DNA of 64,000 nt from Pseudomonas sp. 7P_10.2_Bac1 (GTDB taxonomy: Bacteria > Pseudomonadota > Gammaproteobacteria > Pseudomonadales > Pseudomonadaceae), in NCBI RefSeq assembly GCF_025465935.1, contig NZ_JANLNV010000012.1:46470-110469 (forward strand), written 5' to 3'. The notes beneath the pieces were generated by a model that searched no databases, was not told the origin of the DNA, and worked only from the letters and a program-made list of their open reading frames with translations. Numbering within the stretch: the first letter of the stretch is position 1; every line of letters begins with the position of its first letter. This document shows positions 43,077 to 51,777 of the stretch, piece after piece. The translations under genes were made by a program, and so were the position numbers.

Positions 43077-45259
43077 CACCAGCGGTAACTGGCGCTGGCC
43101 AGCACTTCGCCGCGGTCGCCGTAGGTACAGATGTTGCTGTTGAAGCACGACGATACATAGCGGCGATCAAGCAGGTTTTTCGCGGTCACGGTCAGTAGCC
43201 AGTGCTGACCGGTGTCGTAGTGCACCGAAGCATCGGCCAGGGTCACCGACGGCACGCGCAGGCTGTTGGACTGATCGTAGCTGGCGCCCAGGTAGCGCAC
43301 ACCGGCACCGAACCCCAGACCGTTCAACGTCCCTTCGTGCACGGTGTAGTCCAGCCAAGTCGAAGCGACGTGAGACGGGATGCCCCACGGATGCTTGCCT
43401 TGCAGCGAAGTGGTGGTGCCGTCGACGGTGGTGGTACTGTCGTTGGAGTCTGTGGTGATGTTGCGCAAGTAGGTGTACGAGCCGATCAGTGCCAGATCAT
43501 GCGTCAGGTTGGCGTGGCCTTCGAGTTCTATGCCACGGGCTGACACTTCGCCCGCCTGGTTGCTGAAACCGGGATGCAAGGGGTCCGACGTCAGGACATT
43601 CTGTTCCTTGAGGTCAAACACCGCCGCCGTTACAAAGCTGTCGCTGCCCGGTGGCTGGTACTTGATGCCCAATTCATACTGCTTGGCCGTGGTCGGCTTG
43701 GCGGCACTGCCGTCATAGCGCGTAGCCGCTTGCGGGTCGAACGACTTGGCGACGCTGAAGTAGGGCGCCAGGCCATTGTCGAACAGGTACACCACGCCGG
43801 TGCGCCAACTGAATGCACGCTCGGACTGCTCGCTATAAGTGCCTTGCACCGGGTTGTCGTCATCGGAGCGCACCCAGTCTTCGCGCACGCCACCCAGTAC
43901 ACGCCACTGGCCGTAGGCAATCTGGTCCTGTGCGTACACGCCCGTCTGGCGTTGGCGGATCAAATCATCGGAACTGGTCGACGGCCTGGTCACGGGCAGG
44001 TAGATCGGGTTAAAGGCATCAAGGGCAGGTGCGCCGCCCAGACCTACCTTTTCTTCGTAGAGCACGCGCTGATAGTCCACGCCCATCAGCGCGGTGTGGG
44101 CCAGCTCGCCGGTATTGAAGCGGGCCTGAGCCTGGTTATCGACCGAGAAAAACTTGGCGTTTTCATCATTAAAGAAGGCGTAACGGTTGAGCACTTTGTT
44201 CGAGCCGCTGGCGTAGCCATTGGTGAACACATTGCTCAGTTCATCCTTGACCTCGGTGTAATGCATGTTTTGCCGCAGGGTCCACACAGAGTCCAGGTGC
44301 TGCTCGAATTCATAGCCCACCGAGGTCTGGGTTTTACTGTGATGATCGAATCCAGGATCGCCCAGGTAATGGCTGGTCGGGATCTTGCCGTTGCTGCCAC
44401 TGATCAAGCTGCCAACGGCCGGGACGAAGTTGTAATACCCGACATCCGGGTCACGTTGATATTTGGCCATGACTGTCAGCGAAGTATCTTCATTGGGCTG
44501 CCAGGTCAGGGCCGGGGCGATGTACAGGTGTTTTTGCCGGGCATGGTCAACTTGTGTGTCAGTGTCTACGCCGACCCCCGTGAGCCGGTAAGACAGGGTG
44601 TCAGAGTCGGCCAGCCGCCCACCCAGGTCGAACCCTGATTCCACCCGGCCGTGACTGCCCGTGGTGGCGAACACTTCATGGAGTGGCTCGGTGGTCGGTT
44701 TTTTGCTCACCAGATTGGCGACGCCGCCCGGATTGGCCTGACCGTAGAGCACCGATGCCGGGCCGTGCAGCACCTCGATGCGCTCAAGCCCGTAAGGGTC
44801 GAAGCTGGGCACCGCATAGCCAAAGCTGCTGTCGCTGGGCAGGCGCGCGCCATCGAGAAACTGCTCAAGGTAAAAACCGCGACTGATGAGATACGGTGCC
44901 CCGGCGCTGGAATTGCCGCGCAGTTCAGGAATGACACTGGCGGTGTAGCGCAGCGCCTCGGGAATGCTGTTGGCACCTTGGCGGGCGATCTGCTCTTTGG
45001 TCACCACCGACACCGATTGTGGCGTTTCGATCAGCGCGGTGTCGCTTTTGGTCGCGGTTTGCGCTTGTTTGGCGACCACGCCGTGCCCCTCGTCGGCGGG
45101 GTTGTCTTGTCGCGCAGCGGAAATGTTGGTGGCCGGTAATTCAACGTCAGGATCGACGTCCGTGGTGGCGGCTTGAGCGAGCAGGGGCGGGGCGATGCCC
45201 ATCACCCCCAGGAGCGCGACCGTTTGCCAATAGCCTGTTTTCGCCTGCCTTGTCGCCAT
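43076..45259 (-). CDS. TonB-dependent siderophore receptor
   Basis: Start set at ATG 45259; 727 residues. A signal peptide is followed directly by the plug domain (TPQSVSVVTKEQIARQGANSIPEALRYT, then GLERIEVLHGPASVLYGQANPGGVANLVSKKP). There is no STN signalling domain, so it is not wired to an ECF sigma factor. The 22-strand barrel ends ASASYRW with the terminal aromatic residue. It takes up a ferric siderophore using TonB energy. First gene of the operon, divergent from the AraC regulator. Confidence 0.93.
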   Translation of the reverse strand: MATRQAKTGYWQTVALLGVMGIAPPLLAQAATTDVDPDVELPATNISAARQDNPADEGHGVVAKQAQTATKSDTALIETPQSVSVVTKEQIARQGANSIPEALRYTASVIPELRGNSSAGAPYLISRGFYLEQFLDGARLPSDSSFGYAVPSFDPYGLERIEVLHGPASVLYGQANPGGVANLVSKKPTTEPLHEVFATTGSHGRVESGFDLGGRLADSDTLSYRLTGVGVDTDTQVDHARQKHLYIAPALTWQPNEDTSLTVMAKYQRDPDVGYYNFVPAVGSLISGSNGKIPTSHYLGDPGFDHHSKTQTSVGYEFEQHLDSVWTLRQNMHYTEVKDELSNVFTNGYASGSNKVLNRYAFFNDENAKFFSVDNQAQARFNTGELAHTALMGVDYQRVLYEEKVGLGGAPALDAFNPIYLPVTRPSTSSDDLIRQRQTGVYAQDQIAYGQWRVLGGVREDWVRSDDDNPVQGTYSEQSERAFSWRTGVVYLFDNGLAPYFSVAKSFDPQAATRYDGSAAKPTTAKQYELGIKYQPPGSDSFVTAAVFDLKEQNVLTSDPLHPGFSNQAGEVSARGIELEGHANLTHDLALIGSYTYLRNITTDSNDSTTTVDGTTTSLQGKHPWGIPSHVASTWLDYTVHEGTLNGLGFGAGVRYLGASYDQSNSLRVPSVTLADASVHYDTGQHWLLTVTAKNLLDRRYVSSCFNSNICTYGDRGEVLASASYRW

Positions 45260-45280
45260 GTGATTCACCGATTCAATAAA

Positions 45281-45308
45281 TGCGTATACGAATACTTCTT
45301 GATACGCA
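45281..45308. promoter_or_regulatory. Inverted repeat in the receptor/AraC intergenic region
   Basis: TGCGTAT at 45281-45287 and ATACGCA at 45302-45308 form a 7-bp inverted repeat between the divergent receptor and AraC genes. It could be an AraC or iron-regulator site. It does not match the Fur consensus closely. Confidence 0.35.
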
Positions 45309-45408
45309 GAAATTAACTCGGCTAGCCTGCACACGTCAGGACAACTTGCGCACTAAAACCGTCAGTAATGTCCGTATCTATGTCGTTTTGAGGTAAAGGG
45401 CATTCGAG

Positions 45409-46227
45409 ATGGACAGGCAACCTGTGTTATTGCAGACCTATGGCGCCGCCAATGCGCCAAAGGCGGTCATCGGCCAAGCCATCGACTACGTCGACGGAGC
45501 TCATGAAATCGCCCACGTGCACCATCGAGCGCAACTGGTCTACGCGTTGAGCGGCAGCGTACGGGTCATCACTCCTTCGGGCTTATGGGCGCTGACGCCG
45601 GGCAGCGCATTGCTGATCGGTTCGCGGATCGAACACGAGTTGCAGATGGTCGGCCGGGTGGCCATGCGTACGCTCTATATCAACCCCGAAGCCTTGGGCG
45701 GCGTGCTGGACGAATGCCGGGTCATCACCGTGGGGCAGTTACTCAATGCGGCGATCAGCGCGATGTTTGAAACGGAACTCGATGACGAACAGGGCAGCAA
45801 AGACACGCTGCTGGTGCCACTGATATTGCGCCTGCTGCAACAGAGCGACGCTCATCCGCAGGTCGGGCGACTGCCGTTACCGGCGAACCCACGCTTGCGC
45901 AGCATCTGCACCGCCCTGATTCAGCAACCGGCCAACAACGACACGCTGGAGCGCTGGAGCGAACGAGTGCATGCCAGCGCGCGCACCCTTGCCCGATTGT
46001 TTCGACAGGAAACCGGCATGACCTTCGGCCAGTGGCGCGAAGAACTGCGCCTGGCCGACGCGCTATCGCGGCTGACCCTGGGCCAGTCGGTCAGTGATGT
46101 AGCCCGGGAGTTGGGGTACGCCGACGTGCGTACGTTTACCGTGATGTTCAAGCGCGCATTTGGTTGCACCGCACAGCAATTCAAGGCGCAGGTTGTCTCA
46201 AGGTCTGCTGAGGCTAGCGTGGTTTAA
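45409..46227 (+). CDS. AraC family regulator of the siderophore operon
   Basis: 272 residues. A cupin-like N-terminal sensing domain (EIAHVHHRAQLVYALSGSVRV, then LTPGSALLIGSRIEHEL) is followed by an AraC helix-turn-helix pair (SARTLARLFRQETGMTFGQWR, VSDVARELGYADVRTFTVMFKRAFG). It is divergent from the TonB receptor gene, so it probably activates uptake when the iron-siderophore is present, as PchR and related regulators do. The effector is inferred. Confidence 0.9.
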   Translation: MDRQPVLLQTYGAANAPKAVIGQAIDYVDGAHEIAHVHHRAQLVYALSGSVRVITPSGLWALTPGSALLIGSRIEHELQMVGRVAMRTLYINPEALGGVLDECRVITVGQLLNAAISAMFETELDDEQGSKDTLLVPLILRLLQQSDAHPQVGRLPLPANPRLRSICTALIQQPANNDTLERWSERVHASARTLARLFRQETGMTFGQWREELRLADALSRLTLGQSVSDVARELGYADVRTFTVMFKRAFGCTAQQFKAQVVSRSAEASVV

Positions 46228-46261
46228 CGTGGTCCCAATGCCTTGCACAAAGCCTGGGTGT

Positions 46262-46751
46262 TCACGTTGCTTGAGGCGTTGAGTTGTCTGTTGTTCGCGA
46301 AATTGACTCCCATTTATCGATCTGAGCAATAAAGTCCTGAGTGCGCGAGCGAACTAATTTCAACGCATCGTTACCCAGCAACATATGCAAGGGCGGTTCA
46401 TCCAGCTCCAATAGTTCCAACAACACTTGCGCTGCTTTATCAGGTGCCCCTGCTTGCAAGCCACTCTTGGCCTTGCGCGCCTCACGGATGGGATCAAACA
46501 CTGCGTCATAATCGGCGATATGGCGGTTAGCGCGCACCATCGAACGTCCAGCCCATTCAGTCCTGAAAGACCCCGGTGCCAGCGCCATAACTTTTATTCC
46601 AAACGGCTCGACTTCTTTGGCTAATGACTCGCTGATCCCTTCCAACGCAAACTTGCTGGCGCAGTAATGCAGCGAGAGAAAACGCCAGACCTAATCCAGA
46701 ACTGACACCTGTAATTAACCAGACACGTGATGCCTTCTTGTGTGCCTTCAT
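46262..46751 (-). pseudogene. SDR oxidoreductase with a large internal deletion
   Basis: The 5' end at 46751 reads MKAHKKASRVWLITGVSSGLGLAFS, the SDR cofactor motif. It then joins, out of frame, to LHYCASKFALEGISESLA and GIKVMALAPGSFRTE, the part from the catalytic Y-x-x-x-K onward. About 130 residues are missing, so the gene is dead. The remaining C-terminus is in frame to 46262. Confidence 0.8.
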
Positions 46752-47018
46752 GACGTTCCCCACTTCTGAATAGAAACAGCTCAAGTTATGTCGTTATCAA
46801 TTCGGCCTGACCGTAAAGTTTCAACCCGTTAATTATGTTCAGGTCTTTACGAATCTTCGGGATAACCATACGTCTTGCGAGAAAGGCAATAAATGCACAA
46901 AGAAGATAATGAGTCATTACACAAGGTTATCAATCAGACAGAAACCTTGGGCGCTGTGCAGTCTGGGCCGGAGCCCGTGTGAGCCCGGTAAGCTCTTATG
47001 GCCACTGAAATCCGCGGC
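46752..47018. other. Intergenic region without a gene
   Basis: Nothing coding or structured was recognised in this A/T-richer stretch between the SDR relic and the GlxA-type gene. Confidence 0.5.
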
Positions 47019-47978
47019 CTATGACACGCGCAACTCGCGTACTCCTCGGCCTGTCCTGCGCCGCAGCAATGTGCGCAAGGTGACCCCGTCCGCATAGCCG
47101 ACTTGTTCGGCAATCCGATCGACAGTGAGGCTGCTCGTCCTGAGCAGATGAACCGCACACTCCACCCTCAGATCCTGAATGTACTCGACAGGTGTTTTAC
47201 CGAGCACAGCATTTAAATGCCGTGTAAGGGTTCGCTTGCTGGTCGCCAGGGCTTGGGCGGCGGCATCCAGTGAAATTGCCGCACCCAGGTGTTCTCGCAC
47301 CCAACGATCAAAACGTTCTACCAGTGGGTCTGAATGAGCAATGTGATCTGAAATCGCGTACACCGATTGCGACATCCGGGTATCAAACACCAAATACTTT
47401 GCGACGAGCGCTGCCAAGTCCGGACTGCTGTTGCGAATCAGCCAGAGTGTTAGATCCAGATGGCTGAGCGCAGCTCCAGCCGTGAGTGCGCGTTTATCAG
47501 GGACGACAATACGATGCGCATCCAGGTGCACGTTGGGGTAGCGCTGGCGAAACAGAGATGAAAGCCACCAGGTGGTAGTGGCTGCAAGATTGTCCAACAG
47601 CCCGCTCTCTGCCAGCACGAAGGTGCCGGTGCAAGCGGCTGCGATTTTGGCCCCGCCCTTGTGCCATTTACGCAAGAGACTCAACGCTTCGACGACATCG
47701 TCTCGGTCGAGTACAGGAACCAGGGTTTCTGCGCAGATGTAATTAAGCGCCGGCAAGACGACCCAATCCGGGGGCGGCGCATCAGTCATGTCCAAGACCG
47801 GAACTTGCATGCCCAGCGCTGTACGCACCTGAGGGCGTACTCCTACCACCGTAATCTCGAAACCCGGCGTGGCAATCCCATTGGCGCGCGCCAGACCGTT
47901 GGCCATGGTCAGGCTGTCGAGCACTGTGGTGAGGCCTGTATCAAACACTCCTTCGAGTGCGAGAACAAAAATTCGCAT
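47019..47978 (-). CDS. GlxA-type AraC regulator with DJ-1-like domain
   Basis: Start set at ATG 47978 (MRIFVLALEGVFDTGLTTVLDSL); 319 residues. The N-terminal 190 residues are a DJ-1/PfpI-like domain with AAACTGTFVLAESGLLD. The C-terminus has a double AraC helix-turn-helix (ALATSKRTLTRHLNAVLGKTP and VDRIAEQVGYADGVTLRTLLRRRTG). GlxA-type proteins regulate small-molecule catabolism. It is divergent from the ABM gene and probably controls the cluster to its right. Confidence 0.9.
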   Translation of the reverse strand: MRIFVLALEGVFDTGLTTVLDSLTMANGLARANGIATPGFEITVVGVRPQVRTALGMQVPVLDMTDAPPPDWVVLPALNYICAETLVPVLDRDDVVEALSLLRKWHKGGAKIAAACTGTFVLAESGLLDNLAATTTWWLSSLFRQRYPNVHLDAHRIVVPDKRALTAGAALSHLDLTLWLIRNSSPDLAALVAKYLVFDTRMSQSVYAISDHIAHSDPLVERFDRWVREHLGAAISLDAAAQALATSKRTLTRHLNAVLGKTPVEYIQDLRVECAVHLLRTSSLTVDRIAEQVGYADGVTLRTLLRRRTGRGVRELRVS

Positions 47979-48084
47979 GGCAGAATCGATACCAAAAATG
48001 TCGATAACGACAACATACATCGACCTTTTCTGTTCGTATAGTCAATTCCACTTAACACGGTGCTTGAGCAACTGGAGAAGAGAG

Positions 48085-48390
48085 ATGATTAAACGAGCCT
48101 TGTTTGTCCGGCTTGAGGCCAAACCCGGAAAAGAGCAGGCGGTTGCAGATTTTTTGGCGATGGGACTCGAAATAACAAAGCAGGAAATGACTACGCCGAT
48201 CTGGTTTGCATTGAAGTTGTCGCCGACAACCTTTGGTATTTTTGATGCATTTGCAAGTGATGAAGATCGTCACATACATCTGCAAGGAATTCTGGCGCAG
48301 AAGTTGAGTGCGCGTGCTGATGAACTGCTGGCAAGCCCTCCGTTGATCGAAAGTATTGATGTGCTGGGTTTGAAGATTGAATTGGCTTGA
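48085..48390 (+). CDS. Antibiotic biosynthesis monooxygenase (ABM) domain protein
   Basis: Start at ATG 48085 with GGAGAAGAG before it; 101 residues. Ferredoxin-like alpha/beta barrel of ABM type (ALFVRLEAKPGKEQAVADFL, then IWFALKLSPTTFGIFDAFASDE). Members oxidise or isomerise small aromatic or quinone compounds without a cofactor, or act as detoxifiers. First gene of the rightward cluster with the exported protein, cytochrome b and Mo oxidoreductase. Confidence 0.75.
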   Translation: MIKRALFVRLEAKPGKEQAVADFLAMGLEITKQEMTTPIWFALKLSPTTFGIFDAFASDEDRHIHLQGILAQKLSARADELLASPPLIESIDVLGLKIELA

Positions 48391-48487
48391 TCCGTTCGAA
48401 TACGGATGTTGCTATAACCGCGCAAGTTTCTACGCTCTGCGTAAGTGCTTGCATTAATGTTGCACTGTTCCGTGAGGCAGGTTTCTT

Positions 48488-49102
48488 ATGTTGAATCATT
48501 GCAAGATGGCTTTGTTGCTTGCAGCTGTTGGTTTTTCGGGTTTGTCTTTCGCGCAAATGCACGGTGCCAAACCAGAACGAATACGCGGTGATATCGTATC
48601 GTTTAAAGGTGAAACCTTAACGGTACATCGTGCAAGTGGCGACACGGTTTTAATTGATGTCAAACCTGAAATCGGTGTCTCTTCATTCAAGCCCGCCATG
48701 CTTTCAGACGCCAAGGTGGGGTCTTATGTCGGAACGCCGGCGATTACCGGCAGCGATGGAAAAATGACAGCCACTTCAATGATTGTTTTTCCGGAGGCGG
48801 CGCGTGGTACTGCTGAAGGCCATTTCCCATATGATTTCGGTCCTAACAGCACAATGACCAATGCCAACGTTGTCTCGATGGTCACTGGCGCCGCTGGACG
48901 AGAGTTGCATCTCTCCTATAAAGGCGGCACAAGTACAGTTACGGTGCCTGAAAATGTGCCTGTTGTGACTCCTGTTCCCGCGAGTAAAGACGACCTGACA
49001 GTTGGCAAAAAAGTATTTGCTGTCGTCACACCCTTAGATAAAGGCGTGTATGAAGCCCAAGTGTTATTCGTTGAGAAAGACGGTATTGTTCCGGCGTTCT
49101 GA
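48488..49102 (+). CDS. Exported beta-rich protein in the Mo-oxidoreductase cluster
   Basis: 204 residues with a signal peptide (MLNHCKMALLLAAVGFSGLSFAQ). Repeated beta-strand motifs with a DUF5666-like look (ERIRGDIVSFKGETLTVHRASGDTV, LSDAKVGSYVG, and DLTVGKKVFAVV) suggest an OB-like periplasmic domain repeated twice. Function unknown. It lies 97 bases after ABM and 95 before the cytochrome b, so it probably forms part of the same envelope complex. Confidence 0.6.
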   Translation: MLNHCKMALLLAAVGFSGLSFAQMHGAKPERIRGDIVSFKGETLTVHRASGDTVLIDVKPEIGVSSFKPAMLSDAKVGSYVGTPAITGSDGKMTATSMIVFPEAARGTAEGHFPYDFGPNSTMTNANVVSMVTGAAGRELHLSYKGGTSTVTVPENVPVVTPVPASKDDLTVGKKVFAVVTPLDKGVYEAQVLFVEKDGIVPAF

Positions 49103-49197
49103 TCGCGGGTGTTTCTTGGGTGGAGTGGCGGTTTGAATTGTTTTTCCATGCTCAATTGACCAGGGTTTTAGTCCGCCTACAGGATTAGGATCAAGTG

Positions 49198-49803
49198 ATG
49201 GAGGCTGAATTGAATCGTATAACGCTTCAGCCTGTATGGGTTCGTGTCACGCACTGGATAAATGCTGTCGCGGTTGTTCTCATGATGTTGAGCGGTTGGC
49301 AGATCTATGATGCTTCACCGATTTTTCCAGGGTTAGAGTTTCCTGCTTCTATTACCTTGGGAGCTTGGTTAGGTGGAGCGTTGCAATGGCATTTTGCAAT
49401 TATGTGGGCGCTGGTTGCGAACTTCTCAGTCTATGCAGCCATGTTGTTCGTGTCAGGGCGCTTCCAAAATAGACTGTTACCGATAACCATCAAGCTACTG
49501 GCTGCGGATTTAAGTACTCTGTTGCGTGGCAAATTTTCCCATCAGGACCTCTCGCGCTATAACTCGATTCAAAAACTTGCCTACCTTATTGCTATCGTTG
49601 ATGGGTTAGTACTGATTCTTTCGGGATTGGCACTATGGAAGTCAGTACAGTTTGCGCTGCTTCGCACATTAATGGGCGGGTATGACCGTTCTCGAGAGGT
49701 CCATTTTTTTGCAATGGGTGTGATGTTTATATTCATTGTTGTGCATGGGGTTATGGTCATGCTGGTACCGCGCACATTGCTCCTGATGATACGTGGGCGA
49801 TAA
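49198..49803 (+). CDS. Cytochrome b561/NiFe-hydrogenase-type membrane cytochrome b
   Basis: Start at ATG 49198 with AGGA before it; 201 residues and four transmembrane helices. Histidines in helical positions fit two b-type hemes: VRVTHWINAVAVVLMML, LQWHFAIMWALVANF, and EVHFFAMGVMFIFIVVHGVMVML. It carries electrons between the quinone pool and the periplasmic Mo protein encoded next. One base separates its stop from the next ATG. Confidence 0.82.
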   Translation: MEAELNRITLQPVWVRVTHWINAVAVVLMMLSGWQIYDASPIFPGLEFPASITLGAWLGGALQWHFAIMWALVANFSVYAAMLFVSGRFQNRLLPITIKLLAADLSTLLRGKFSHQDLSRYNSIQKLAYLIAIVDGLVLILSGLALWKSVQFALLRTLMGGYDRSREVHFFAMGVMFIFIVVHGVMVMLVPRTLLLMIRGR

Positions 49804-49804
49804 T

Positions 49805-50596
49805 ATGATTTTTAAAACTGATAAAAGTAAATCAAGTCTAATTATCGCGTCGCATGCTGATTCAATAATCAAGGATGCACGCAGCGAGTTAAAAAATCCG
49901 GCGCGCCGGATCTTTGGCAAACACATGCTCACCTTGGGCGGTATCGCCATGCTCTCAGGGTGTGACCTGTCCAGTGATCTGTCTGTGAATACAATGTTGC
50001 GCAGAATGTCCTTGTTAAATGATGACACTCAAGGGCTGATTTTTGATCCGCGTATTATGGCCCCGACCTATCCAGAGTCGATGATTGCGCGACCGTTTCC
50101 GTTTAATGCGTTTTACGATATAGATGACGTGCCTGTCATTGATCCCGTTTCTTATCGGCTCGCCGTCAGTGGTCTTGTCAATGGACAAAAGCTATGGACA
50201 CTTGATGAACTTCGAGCGATACCGCAGGTAAATCAAATTACACGACATATCTGTATTGAAGGGTGGAGTGCAATTGGTCGATGGGGCGGGGTGCGTTTCT
50301 CGGAGTTTTTGAGGCGTTGTGGAGCGGATACCACGGCAAAATATGTTGCACTGCATTGTGCCGATAATTATTGGACGAGTATTGATATGGCCAGTGCCTT
50401 GCATGCTCAGACACTGCTGGCACTCACATACGACGGGGACGTTCTGCCGCCGAAGTACGGTTTTCCCATAAAGTTACGCGTACCAACCAAGCTGGGTTAT
50501 AAAAACCCAAAACATATTGTGGCGATCAGTGTGACGAATGAATATCCAGGCGGTTACTGGGAAAACCAGGGCTATAACTGGTTTGGCGGATCTTGA
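49805..50596 (+). CDS. Molybdopterin-dependent sulfite-oxidase-family oxidoreductase
   Basis: Start at ATG 49805; 263 residues. The N-terminus has ARRIFGKHMLTLGGIAMLSGC: twin arginines (34-35) and a lipobox cysteine (C53), so a Tat-exported lipoprotein is likely. The Mo-binding fold of the sulfite oxidase/MsrP group follows, with the molybdenum ligand cysteine C150 in RHICIEGWSAIGRWGG. NEYPGGYWENQGYNWFGG ends the domain. The substrate could be sulfite, a sulfoxide or another oxo-compound. Electrons pass to or from the neighbouring cytochrome b. Confidence 0.85.
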   Translation: MIFKTDKSKSSLIIASHADSIIKDARSELKNPARRIFGKHMLTLGGIAMLSGCDLSSDLSVNTMLRRMSLLNDDTQGLIFDPRIMAPTYPESMIARPFPFNAFYDIDDVPVIDPVSYRLAVSGLVNGQKLWTLDELRAIPQVNQITRHICIEGWSAIGRWGGVRFSEFLRRCGADTTAKYVALHCADNYWTSIDMASALHAQTLLALTYDGDVLPPKYGFPIKLRVPTKLGYKNPKHIVAISVTNEYPGGYWENQGYNWFGGS

Positions 50597-50792
50597 TAGC
50601 GGCTCGACTGCAGGCGTGGGGTTGCGCAAATCGACTTGCCGTTTCGGAAAACTGATTGAATTTATTGTGCTGTTAATCCTGGCAATTGTTTAACAAGTGG
50701 ATATTCCACCCTGTTGTTGGTGTGCCCTGTAGTTCTTCTGGAGTCGCGACGCCATAACGGCGACGCGGAATACTTAAATACGGAGCCAAAAG

Positions 50793-51671
50793 ATGAACGA
50801 ACAAATTGATATGAATGGGATTTATCCTTTCCCATCGTCGATGAAGACGCAGACTATCGATGTTAACGGTACCTCCATTCATGTAAGGGTTGGCGGTCAA
50901 GGGCCGGCAGTCATCATGCTGCATGGTTTTGGTACTACTGGTGATATGTGGGGGCATTTAGCCCATGCACTTATCGACGATCACATGATTATCGTGCCTG
51001 ATCTGCGCGGACTTGGGCTTTCAGCCAAACCTGAGAGTGGCTATGACAAGAAAACGCAGGCTACGGATATTGTGGGGGTTCTGGATGCCCTTGGTGTGCG
51101 TACTGTCGAGTTAGTGACGCATGATATCGGGATCATGGTGGGTTATGCCGTCGCGGCTACTTGCCCCGAGCGGGTGAATCGCTGGGTTGCCATCGATGCA
51201 CCGCTGCCGGGTATCGGACCTTGGGATCACATAATTCAAGATCCGGCTATGTGGCATTTCGGCTTTGGCGGTCAGGACATGGAGCGGTTGGTTGCCGGTC
51301 GAGAGCGTATTTATCTCGATCGATTCTGGAATGAACTTTCTTATGATCCAGCGCGCTTTGATGAGAAAAAGCGGCAGCACTATGCTGAGCTCTATGCGCT
51401 ACCTGGGGCGATGCGGGCGAGCTTTGAGCAGTTTTTAGCGTTTACCCAGGATTCGCTCGACAATACGTGTCTGCTCTCTCAAGGCAAACTCCAAATGCCC
51501 GTCCTGGCTATCGGGGGTGAAGTTACATTCGGTCCCATGATAGGTCAGGTAATCCGCTGTGCTGCCGACAATGTCGAGGAGGTCATACTTCCAGAGTGCG
51601 GCCACTGGATCACTGAAGAGCAACCGCTGGCAACGACGCGTTTGGTGGTCGATTTTTTGCGTCGTCTTTGA
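50793..51671 (+). CDS. Alpha/beta hydrolase, epoxide-hydrolase-like
   Basis: 292 residues. The oxyanion segment is HGFGTTGDMW, followed by PDLRGLGLSAKP. The nucleophile elbow HDIGIMVGYA carries aspartate, as in epoxide hydrolases and haloalkane dehalogenases. The catalytic histidine sits in ECGHWITEEQP. It is expected to open epoxides or related bonds. 196 bases after the Mo gene on the same strand; the upstream cluster might make its substrate. Confidence 0.85.
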   Translation: MNEQIDMNGIYPFPSSMKTQTIDVNGTSIHVRVGGQGPAVIMLHGFGTTGDMWGHLAHALIDDHMIIVPDLRGLGLSAKPESGYDKKTQATDIVGVLDALGVRTVELVTHDIGIMVGYAVAATCPERVNRWVAIDAPLPGIGPWDHIIQDPAMWHFGFGGQDMERLVAGRERIYLDRFWNELSYDPARFDEKKRQHYAELYALPGAMRASFEQFLAFTQDSLDNTCLLSQGKLQMPVLAIGGEVTFGPMIGQVIRCAADNVEEVILPECGHWITEEQPLATTRLVVDFLRRL

Positions 51672-51777
51672 GTTGTGCATGGCTCAGAAGAGACTTGGCT
51701 GTATTCAAACGTACGGATAGCTGAGCGTGCCCCTTAAAACCTGTCGGCTGCCTGCCAGGCAGCCGATATGGTCGTAC

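Noticed and set aside
43574..44638. Long plus-strand open frame across the TonB receptor
   Set aside because: Antisense shadow of the receptor gene with no recognisable domain.
45260..45408. Fur box upstream of the TonB receptor
   Set aside because: No stretch matches the Fur consensus well enough; only an unrelated 7-bp inverted repeat was kept.
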